A stretch of 46,198 nucleotides of DNA from Planctomycetota bacterium (lineage in GTDB: Bacteria > Planctomycetota > PUPC01 > JACPCR01). Both the position numbers and the translations under genes were made by a program. This document shows positions 1-6,326 of this stretch, piece by piece. Location: positions 1 to 46,198 of the forward strand of contig JAQBXN010000063.1 in assembly GCA_027625095.1 (NCBI GenBank). Direction: 5' to 3'. The number at the start of each line of letters is the position of its first letter. Within the stretch, counting starts at the first letter, position 1. Below the pieces are notes generated by a model. It ran no database searches, was not told where the DNA came from, and was given only the letters and a program-made list of their open reading frames with translations.

Positions 1-76
1 TCGGGTGTGTGGCTGCCTGTGCGGCGTTTTGCTGGAGGGCGGTGAGGTAGTCGAAGGGGTTGGCGTCGCTGGACAC
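1..76 (-). pseudogene. C-terminal remnant of an IS66-family transposase, cut by the window edge
   Basis: Read on the minus strand toward base 1, this stretch gives NPFDYLTALQ followed by an Ala/Gln-rich helix ending in THP. That is the signature near the C-terminus of IS66 (DDE) transposases, where NPFDYL..LQ precedes a helix and then WxPWNY. The frame runs off the left edge, so the true end is not visible. Upstream (bases ~77-150) the frame does not give the expected GDLFMSLIHT-like segment and soon reaches stops, so this is a broken copy whose left part is lost or replaced. Seen: the motif and the stops. Inferred: the family. Confidence 0.5.
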
Positions 77-274
77 AAGGGCGCCCGCACCGCCAACTGG
101 AAGGGCCACGCCATGGCCAAACTCCAACTCGGCCTAGCCATCCCGTTAGCCAATGCACTAAAATGGCACAAGGTGAAGACCGGCCAGCTTCAGCCCGTCC
201 AAGTCAAGCCCCGCAAGCCAGCCCTCCTGGCCTCCTGAGATTGGAACTCCTATCTTTCATTTCGCCGAGCTTCC

Positions 275-428
275 TCCATTTGCCATTTGACTGGCAGTCT
301 TCCAGAAATATCGGATTGGCTCCAGAAATCCCTGTCAGCATCTCGAACGCACGGATCAGGGGCGAGGCTGCGCTTCAAAACGATAAAAAACTCCGAGTAA
401 AATTGAAGAGAATCAAATGGAAAATGGA
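275..428. repeat. Intergenic repeat element, copy A
   Basis: This 154-bp stretch is a direct repeat of 1621-1778, nearly identical apart from small gaps and scattered substitutions; the core around GGATCAGGGGCGAGGCTGCG is the same in both. Its ends are imperfect inverted repeats (TCCATTTGCCATTTGA at left, TCAAATGGAAAATGGA at right). Copy B continues directly into CGCCTGACCACAGGCTGTT, but here that continuation lies only at 565-583. The 136 bases between (429-564) end in a second AAATGGA, as if a short segment had inserted and duplicated 7 bases. No coding capacity. It is MITE-like or REP-like in form; mobility is inference. Confidence 0.75.
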
Positions 429-699
429 TTCTGCTGCCCCCCTTTTGAGCCCCCCAATTAACCGAGCTGGATGCCTACATTTCGCTCTCCCCCCTCTGCC
501 TGTGGTTACTAAAACAGGGATACGTGCGTAGTTCGTTGGGGTTTTTCAGCAGTATCCAAATGGACGCCTGACCACAGGCTGTTCCTTCCAGGCTGTTCCT
601 TGGTGTTGTCCTTTTGTTGGACATCGCTCCTGAGTCGAATCTGGCTATTTGAAACGATTCCTTCATAAGTTTTTTTGGCCATCCACCTGACTCGCTCTC
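429..699. other. Non-coding spacer with interrupted repeat end and a 14-bp tandem duplication
   Basis: No convincing gene lies here. Bases 429-564 are the segment that interrupts repeat copy A. Bases 565-583 (CGCCTGACCACAGGCTGTT) match the sequence directly right of copy B (1779-1797) and can fold as GCCTG/CAGGC. A 14-bp unit, CAGGCTGTTCCTTC, occurs twice in tandem from 575 to about 601. The stretch lies downstream of the minus-strand retropepsin gene. Confidence 0.5.
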
Positions 700-1131
700 T
701 TATGGATTTAACGTCAAAGGGTACCGCGCAATCTCAGGGGTTTGAGCCCTTCCATCGAACGACACTCTGAATTCCTGAAAGAAGTTGATCTGCCCCAAGA
801 TGGCAGGGACTTCCTGGCTGGTCTTACGCGTCCATGCAAACGCCAGTCGTACAGGAGCAAACGATCCAATTTCGACTGAACAAACAACACCATACGCCGG
901 CGAACCGCGCAGTAAACCAACCAGATCTAAAGCAAAATCCTGCTCTTCCCATGCGAGTCCAAGTTCCAGACCGATGTCATAGGGGAGCACGTTTACTGTA
1001 GCCCCTGAATCCACCAGCGCGTTGACCTCTTTCCTCCGGTCTCCGAGAAGCAATGCCACTGGAATGAAAGGCAGATCGCCCGTGGTAATTGACTCTGATG
1101 TTGAGTAGGGAAATTTTTGTGGCTCGGTCAT
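700..1131 (-). CDS. Retropepsin-like (single-domain) aspartic protease
   Basis: A 143-residue protein with the retroviral-type aspartic protease core. The catalytic DSGA sits in ALVDSGATVNVLP at about residues 39-51, followed by the usual helix (YDIGLELGL). Near the C-terminus, AILGQINFFQEFRVSFDG is the flap-distal 'ILG...F..F.V.FDG' segment common in bacterial members. With only one DSG motif it must dimerise to form an active site, as retropepsins do. No signal peptide is seen, so a cytoplasmic location is likely. The start overlaps the stop of the upstream 67-residue gene by 4 bases (ATGA), which implies translational coupling. Substrates of the bacterial single-domain proteins are mostly unknown. 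Fold assignment is firm; function is open. Confidence 0.8.
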   Translation of the reverse strand: MTEPQKFPYSTSESITTGDLPFIPVALLLGDRRKEVNALVDSGATVNVLPYDIGLELGLAWEEQDFALDLVGLLRGSPAYGVVCSVEIGSFAPVRLAFAWTRKTSQEVPAILGQINFFQEFRVSFDGRAQTPEIARYPLTLNP

Positions 1132-1331
1132 GCCTCCCTTTCGAGCAAATCATTCAACTGTTTTGCTGCAACGTCCTCGTCAAAAGGGCTCCACACTTCC
1201 AGGGGCTCTCCTTGCTTGAAATGCTCGAGCCTTTCATCCTGTAAGAGCACTGTAGAGATGAAGCGGATCAATTCCAGCTTCTCTGTCCGCGAGAGCGATT
1301 TGACGGTTTTCTCCAACTCATTCATTTGCAT
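1128..1331 (-). CDS. Small helical protein coupled to the retropepsin gene (antitoxin-like in form)
   Basis: A 67-residue acidic protein. The N-terminal half, MNELEKTVKSLSRTEKLELI, has the 'xxLSxxEKLELI' pattern common in short antitoxin-like and regulatory helical proteins. The C-terminal half (SPFDEDVAAKQLNDLLERE) looks like a second amphipathic helix. It is first in a two-gene unit and its stop overlaps the retropepsin start (ATGA), so the two products are probably made in fixed proportion. It may bind or inhibit the protease, or be its substrate; this is inference from gene order only. A second start two codons in (MNELEK) is possible. I do not recognise a named family. Confidence 0.65.
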   Translation of the reverse strand: MQMNELEKTVKSLSRTEKLELIRFISTVLLQDERLEHFKQGEPLEVWSPFDEDVAAKQLNDLLEREA

Positions 1332-1465
1332 GGCTGATCGTCTCCAGTAACTATCTGTGAAATGCCCGCTGAGTATACTATGAACTGGCGCCCATCATCC
1401 AATTCCCGATCGCCCCATCTCCCCCACCATTACAATTCACATTGGGACCAACATTGGATCGGTGA

Positions 1466-1481
1466 CCACCCATATGGGTGG
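1466..1481. promoter_or_regulatory. Perfect 16-bp palindrome
   Basis: CCACCCATATGGGTGG is its own reverse complement. It lies about 135 bases upstream of the small helical protein gene (minus strand) and well away from the ligase. It could be a binding site for a dimeric regulator of the retropepsin cassette. No regulator gene is adjacent, so the role is inference. Confidence 0.35.
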
Positions 1482-1605
1482 CGGGGTCGTCTCGATCAAA
1501 AAGGGGCCAGGCGGGTAATAACTATGTGGAGGGAACAGTTTTTTTATTCACTCAGTCTTACCCGGAGACGACCGATGTCCCCAGCCTGTTCAGGGGTGGG
1601 GCAGA

Positions 1606-1619
1606 GCCTGGGGGCAGGC
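1606..1619. repeat. GC-rich hairpin next to repeat copy B
   Basis: GCCTG-GGGG-CAGGC, a 5-bp stem with a 4-base loop. Its right arm shares CAGGC with the start of copy B's terminal repeat. The same GCCTGGGGGCAGGC core recurs at 1853-1866. REP-like. Confidence 0.4.
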
Positions 1620-1784
1620 GTCCATTTGCTATTTGACTGGCAGTCTAAGAAACGCTTCAGAAATATCGGCTCCAGAAATCCCTGTCAGCATCACGAACGC
1701 ACGGATCAGGGGCGAGGCTGCGCTTCAACACGATAAAAAACTCCGAGTAAAATTGAAGAGAACCAAATGGCAAATGGACGCCTG
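1615..1784. repeat. MITE-like element, copy B, with 22-bp terminal inverted repeats
   Basis: This 170-bp element starts CAGGCGTCCATTTGCTATTT and ends with the inverted counterpart (1763-1784), 20 of 22 positions matching. The interior is a direct repeat of copy A at 275-428. It has no coding capacity. Size, terminal inverted repeats and a second copy 1.3 kb away are what a miniature inverted-repeat transposable element or long REP-like unit would show. No clear target-site duplication is visible at its outer edges. Confidence 0.7.
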
Positions 1785-1850
1785 ACCACAGGCTGTTGAA
1801 CTAACCCGCTTCGTCAACATCCGGTTACGCCAGTAGTGTTGACAGGGGCT

Positions 1851-1868
1851 GGGCCTGGGGGCAGGCCC
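1851..1868. repeat. GC-rich hairpin
   Basis: GGGCCTG-GGGG-CAGGCCC, a 7-bp perfect stem with a GGGG loop, repeating the core of the hairpin at 1606-1619. It may terminate transcription or act as a REP-like unit. No T-tract follows on either strand. Confidence 0.4.
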
Positions 1869-1994
1869 CGCGGAGGCGAGGAGAGGTATCCGTAACAGAT
1901 ACTGTTTGGTTCGAGACCGAGCGATGATGTCGCGGGAACGTTGAGCCGTCAGCGGCCCGAGCACGATAGTCAACCCTGTGACAGTTCGATAGAT

Positions 1995-2012
1995 TAACTG
2001 ACAAGTCAGTTA
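1995..2012. promoter_or_regulatory. 18-bp inverted repeat upstream of the DNA ligase (operator candidate)
   Basis: TAACTGAC-AA-GTCAGTTA is a perfect 8-bp inverted repeat with a 2-base spacer, ending 26 bases before the ligase ATG. The half-site length and tight spacing resemble operators of dimeric regulators such as TetR-family proteins. As RNA it would put a weak hairpin in the leader. No regulator gene is next to it, so which factor binds is unknown. Confidence 0.45.
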
Positions 2013-2038
2013 CTTCTGTAGTTAGTCTCTTAAGAATA

Positions 2039-4327
2039 ATGGCGAATCGAACCACTGAGCTCCGCAACCTGATACTCAAAGCCAAACAGGCGTATTACTA
2101 CGGCGGCAATGCCATCATGTCCGACGTGGAATACGACGCTCTTGAAGACGAACTCCGCAGACTTAATCCTGGAGATGCTGTCCTGGCCCTCGTCGGCGCG
2201 CCGGTCCCGCCGGACAGCATCCTCAGCAAGGCGACGCACAGCATCCACATGGGCAGCCAGAACAAATGCAATACGGCCGAAGAGTTTCTGGCGTGGTATG
2301 AGAAGAGTGCAAACGGTGGCAGCATCCTTGCAGGCCTGAAGGCGGACGGTGCGAGTGCCGCGGCCTACTACATCGATGGTAACGTCAGCCAGGTCATTTC
2401 CCGGGGGGACGGACTTGTAGGCGAGGACATCACAGCCAATGCGGTGAAATTCAAGGGCTTGCCTGTGTTTATCGAAACAGAAGAAGGCATCTTTAATGGC
2501 GCCGTCCGTTTCGAAGTAGTGCTCTCGGTCGCCGATTGGGAAATGATTGATCCGACCATGGCCAAGAATCCGCGTAACCTTGGCTCAGGCATCATGGGGC
2601 GAAAAAACGGCCTGCAGACCGAGTTTCTCTCTGTCTTTGCATTCGAGATCTCAGAAGAGCAGAACGGCCAGTCGATCCTCTTTCGCACTGAGATCGAGAA
2701 AACAGAGCGGATGCAGGAAATCGGCTTTGAGGTCATGCCGTATCGCTTGTGCAAGAATGCAGACGCCGCCATCGAGTACTATCTTCACATTACGGAAACC
2801 CGTAACGAACAGCCTTTCTGGATCGATGGCGTCGTGATGAAAGTAAACGAGGTCGCCCAACAGGAATCGCTGGGCATCGTCAACCATCGGCCCAAAGGCC
2901 AGATCGCATGGAAGTTCGAATCCGAAGGAGCGGAAACGACACTCAACTCATACTCCATCTCCGGCGGTCATACCGGCTCGCTTGTGCCGAACGCCCAGCT
3001 CGAACCGGTCGAAATCGGCGGGACGACCGTCAGCAATGTGCTGCTGAATAACTGGGAGGAGATCGAACGACTCGACGTGGCAGTGGGGGACACCGTCTAC
3101 GTCATCAAGGCTAATGACATCATCCCGAAAATCATCGAAGTCCGTGAACGCCCACCGACCCGCGAACCAATCCCGGAACCCACCAAATGCCCTTTCTGCG
3201 GATCGAAAGCCGAACGCAGAACAAATCCATCCGGTGAACTTGGCGCTGTAACCATCTGCACAAACCTCGAATGTTCCATACGTTCGACAGGAAAAATCAA
3301 ACGCTGGATCAAGAGCCTTGATATCCAGGGCATTGGTGACAGCGTGCTTGCTGCGCTGGTCGACCAATTTGAACTCGAGGATGCAGCCGGTCTCTATCTC
3401 TTGCATGAGCGTTCAGATGAGCTCCCATCCCTGATCATCAATACCGAAAAAGAAATCCGGCTCGGTGAAAAACGCGCCAGTGTCATCCTGTATGGGATCG
3501 AACAGAAACGTGTGCTGACTCTGGTCGAATTTCTCGGTTCGATAGGTATTGATCACCTGGGCAAGAGGCGGGTTGAGATCATGATCAAGGGCGCCAAGGG
3601 TGAGCTGAACGCCCTGGATTCCTGGCGGGACGGCAGGCTCAGAAAAACCGAAATCGCTGAGGCCGCGGGAGTGCCAACCATGGCCGAAAGTATCCAGGAC
3701 AAACTGGACGCGGCCTCCGACCTGATCGACGCCCTGCTTGAGGCCGGCGTCAAAGTATCCGAGGCCCAGGCCGCGTTCCAAGAACCTGCTGCTCTCAAGA
3801 CCATTTGCATTACCGGGAAACTGCCGAGCGGCAAAAAGAAGGAAGAGTTCGCCGCTCCGCTTAATTCGGCAGGTTATGAACTGGTTGATACGGTCTCCAG
3901 AGAACTGGACTACCTCGTCATTGCTGATCCGAATTCAAACAGTAGTAAAGCCCGGAAAGCACGCGAGTATGGGACTGCACTGATTTCCGAAGAACAGCTC
4001 AACGAATTGATTGAAACGGGGAAACGCGAATCGGCACAGAACTCAGCAAGGGGAGTACAGCAAACTCAATTGTCGCTGTTTGGTGAATCCACGGATCTCA
4101 AGACCGTTTGTATTACCGGGACACTTCCGAGCGGGAAAAAGAAGAAAGATTATGCCGAAGCTTTGCAGGCGGCGGGTTATCGACTGGTCGATCAGGTTAC
4201 GAAGGAATTGAACATTCTCGTATCGGCCGACCCAACTTCGGCCAGCAGTAAGGCCCAAAAAGCTCGTGAATACGGGATTGAAATGATCTCCGAAGAAGAA
4301 TTGGTTAAGTTGCTGCTGCCGGGTTGA
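2039..4327 (+). CDS. ligA: NAD-dependent DNA ligase (LigA-like) with two C-terminal BRCT domains
   Basis: This 762-residue protein would seal nicks in duplex DNA using NAD+. Domain Ia is seen at ~8-85 (YYYGG..IMSDVEYD). The nucleotidyl lysine is K101 in GLKADG, where usual LigA has ELKIDG. RGDGLVGEDIT follows, then KNPRN and DGVVMKVN. The OB-fold region keeps GGHTGSLVPNAQLEPVEIGG and the NDIIPKI segment. Zinc-finger cysteines are C384, C387, C407 and C412, followed by a helix-hairpin-helix region (LDIQGIGDSVLAAL). Typical LigA ends in one BRCT; here two related copies sit at ~583-662 and ~687-760, each with the core CITG.LPSGKKK. Several motif neighbours differ from housekeeping LigA, so this may be a second, specialised ligase. 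The start is set by domain Ia; no strong ribosome site is seen. Confidence 0.88.
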   Translation: MANRTTELRNLILKAKQAYYYGGNAIMSDVEYDALEDELRRLNPGDAVLALVGAPVPPDSILSKATHSIHMGSQNKCNTAEEFLAWYEKSANGGSILAGLKADGASAAAYYIDGNVSQVISRGDGLVGEDITANAVKFKGLPVFIETEEGIFNGAVRFEVVLSVADWEMIDPTMAKNPRNLGSGIMGRKNGLQTEFLSVFAFEISEEQNGQSILFRTEIEKTERMQEIGFEVMPYRLCKNADAAIEYYLHITETRNEQPFWIDGVVMKVNEVAQQESLGIVNHRPKGQIAWKFESEGAETTLNSYSISGGHTGSLVPNAQLEPVEIGGTTVSNVLLNNWEEIERLDVAVGDTVYVIKANDIIPKIIEVRERPPTREPIPEPTKCPFCGSKAERRTNPSGELGAVTICTNLECSIRSTGKIKRWIKSLDIQGIGDSVLAALVDQFELEDAAGLYLLHERSDELPSLIINTEKEIRLGEKRASVILYGIEQKRVLTLVEFLGSIGIDHLGKRRVEIMIKGAKGELNALDSWRDGRLRKTEIAEAAGVPTMAESIQDKLDAASDLIDALLEAGVKVSEAQAAFQEPAALKTICITGKLPSGKKKEEFAAPLNSAGYELVDTVSRELDYLVIADPNSNSSKARKAREYGTALISEEQLNELIETGKRESAQNSARGVQQTQLSLFGESTDLKTVCITGTLPSGKKKKDYAEALQAAGYRLVDQVTKELNILVSADPTSASSKAQKAREYGIEMISEEELVKLLLPG

Positions 4328-4337
4328 GCACCTTTCT

Positions 4338-4351
4338 CGGCAAAATTGCCG
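4338..4351. terminator. Small hairpin after the ligase gene
   Basis: CGGCA-AAAT-TGCCG lies 11 bases past the ligase stop. The stem is short and no T-run follows, so termination is only a possibility. Confidence 0.25.
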
Positions 4352-4519
4352 GGTCAACCAATGCAAGATTTTCCGCCAGGCTTACGCTGCTCTTTATCTC
4401 AATGAGTGATCGGCAAAGCGGTCGCTGTGGATCCCGGTATCTTTCAGGTGACAACCTCTGAGCGGCCGTACCGGCAGCTTTCTTTCAAGACTTCGGGAAT
4501 TTCACTCCTGCCTTCATTA

Positions 4520-6124
4520 ATGAAACAACCTCTCGATTCACTGAATTTCGATAATCGTTTTACGCGTGACCTTCCCGCGGATCCGGAGCCTGCGAATTTT
4601 CGGCGACAGGTGAGTCGGGCCTGTTACTCGCGCGTCCTGCCGACTAAAGTGGCCCAACCGAGTCTCGTCGCTTACTCGCGTGAGGTTGCTGGTCTGCTTG
4701 GCCTGCCAACGGACGCGTGCGAATCGAACGAATTCGAAGAAGTCTTCGGTGGCAACCGGGTGCTTACCGAGATGGACCCCTATGCTACCTGCTATGGCGG
4801 ACATCAGTTCGGTAACTGGGCCGGCCAACTTGGCGACGGCCGGGCTATCAATCTCGGCGAAACCGTGAACGCCGATGGTGAACGGTGGGCTCTGCAACTC
4901 AAGGGCGCAGGTCCGACCCCTTATTCGCGCACTGCCGATGGGCTCGCCGTGCTGCGGTCGTCAGTGCGAGAGTTCCTTTGCAGCGAGGCGATGCACCATC
5001 TTGGCGTCCCTACCACAAGGGCGCTAAGCCTTGTGACGACCGGCGAACAAGTCATGCGCGACATGTTTTACGACGGGAACCCCGAGTACGAGCCTGGCGC
5101 CGTTGTCTGCCGAGTCGCGCCATCATTTACACGATTCGGCAACTTTCAGATATTCGCCCGCCGAGGCGAAATCGACATCTTGAAGCAATTGGTCGACTAC
5201 ACTATCCGCACTGACTTTCCGGATCTGGGCGAGCCGTCCAGAGAGGTTTACCTGGAATGGGTCGAAGAAGTCTGCCGCCGAACAGCCGAGATGATCCTGC
5301 ACTGGATAAGGGTCGGTTTTGTCCACGGCGTGATGAATACCGACAACATGTCCATCCTTGGCTTGACCATCGATTACGGCCCTTACGGCTGGCTCGAAGA
5401 CTACGATCCGAATTGGACGCCGAACACGACGGACGCCGGTGGTCGACGCTACCGCTTCGGCAACCAGGCCCAGATAGCTCTCTGGAATCTCGTTCAGTTC
5501 GCCAACGCCATCTACCCGCTTATCGAGGAAGTCGACCCACTCCAGAAGGCGCTCGACGTCTACTCAGGCGGCTTCGAGGCCGGCTGGCAAACAATGATGG
5601 CGAAGAAGCTGGGCCTGGAGAGATTCGAAGGCGATGCCGACGAGAAACTTTTTGCTGACTTAGTAGAAGTGCTGCAACTGGTCGAAACCGACATGACTAT
5701 TTTCTATCGCAAACTGTCGGACGTCAGCGCCGAACAGAATGGTGCGAATGAAAAATCCTCCGAAGAGATCTTGTCGCCGCTCCTGGACGCGTATTACGTT
5801 CCTGACCAACTGACCGAAGATAACACCTCGCGCATCTCGGAATGGATTCGCCGCTACATCGCTCGGGTCCGCAAGGACGGCACATTAGACGAGGCCCGAC
5901 GGAAGCAGATGAACTCAGTCAACCCCAAGTACGTCCTCCGAAACTACCTCGCTCAACTGGCGATCGATAAATCTGAGGGAGGAGACAACTCTATGGTTAA
6001 CGCGTTGTTGGAAGTCCTTCGCAATCCATACGACGAACAGCCTGAACAGGAACAACACGCAGAGAAGCGCCCCGACTGGGCCCGCCACCGCGCCGGCTGC
6101 TCGATGCTGTCGTGTAGTTCTTAG
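4520..6124 (+). CDS. selO: SelO-family protein adenylyltransferase (YdiU, UPF0061)
   Basis: SelO pseudokinases transfer AMP from ATP to hydroxyl side chains of proteins and are tied to redox stress. Family blocks appear in order: LDSLNFDNRF at the start, YGGHQFGNWAGQLGDGRA, QLKGAGPTPYSR.ADG, VLRSSVREFL, VAPSFTRFGNFQ, then GVMNTDNMSI and TIDYGPYGW, which hold the active-site Asn and the metal-binding Asp. The protein ends in CSS; eukaryotic SelO has selenocysteine at that Cys position, and E. coli YdiU also ends in a Cys-Ser-Ser tail. The frame is open back to 4406, but homology begins at the ATG at 4520, giving 534 residues, normal for the family. It follows the ligase gene in the same direction after a ~190-base gap. 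Confidence 0.92.
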   Translation: MKQPLDSLNFDNRFTRDLPADPEPANFRRQVSRACYSRVLPTKVAQPSLVAYSREVAGLLGLPTDACESNEFEEVFGGNRVLTEMDPYATCYGGHQFGNWAGQLGDGRAINLGETVNADGERWALQLKGAGPTPYSRTADGLAVLRSSVREFLCSEAMHHLGVPTTRALSLVTTGEQVMRDMFYDGNPEYEPGAVVCRVAPSFTRFGNFQIFARRGEIDILKQLVDYTIRTDFPDLGEPSREVYLEWVEEVCRRTAEMILHWIRVGFVHGVMNTDNMSILGLTIDYGPYGWLEDYDPNWTPNTTDAGGRRYRFGNQAQIALWNLVQFANAIYPLIEEVDPLQKALDVYSGGFEAGWQTMMAKKLGLERFEGDADEKLFADLVEVLQLVETDMTIFYRKLSDVSAEQNGANEKSSEEILSPLLDAYYVPDQLTEDNTSRISEWIRRYIARVRKDGTLDEARRKQMNSVNPKYVLRNYLAQLAIDKSEGGDNSMVNALLEVLRNPYDEQPEQEQHAEKRPDWARHRAGCSMLSCSS

Positions 6125-6149
6125 GCCGGTCTGCCAGATGAAATCAACT

Positions 6150-6271
6150 CCGGCCTGGAGGCCAGAGCTACGACGCCTTCCCGTTCCGTAGCGCTGCCCT
6201 CCAGGGCGGCGTTTTGCGAGGCGAAGCCTCGTATGAAGAATTGCACCGGCCTGGAGGCCAGAGCTACGACG
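6150..6271. repeat. Hairpin cluster with a 26-bp direct repeat
   Basis: A 26-bp sequence starting CCGGCCTGGAGGCCAGAGCT is found twice, perfectly, at 6150-6175 and 6246-6271. Each copy carries the palindrome GGCCTGGAGGCC. Between them lie GCCCTCCAGGGC (6196-6207) and CGAGGC-GAA-GCCTCG (6217-6231). Most of the SelO-to-glycosyltransferase gap can therefore fold. REP-like; it may also stop or attenuate read-through. Confidence 0.6.
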
Positions 6272-6326
6272 GCCCTCGGACAAGAATCTTCGAGCAACTC
6301 GTTACACCGACCATCGAAAATCCCGC

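Larger units (their letters stand above)
1332..2038. other. Gene-free region between the retropepsin cassette and the DNA ligase
   Basis: About 700 bases without a supportable gene. From left to right it holds a perfect 16-bp palindrome (1466-1481), a GC-rich hairpin (1606-1619), repeat copy B (1615-1784), a second GC-rich hairpin (1851-1868), and an 18-bp inverted repeat (1995-2012) close to the ligase start. The short frames here overlap the repeats and show no domain features. Confidence 0.6.

Noticed and set aside
5..238. 77-codon plus-strand frame at the left edge
   Set aside because: It overlaps the IS66-like remnant on the other strand and has no features of its own.
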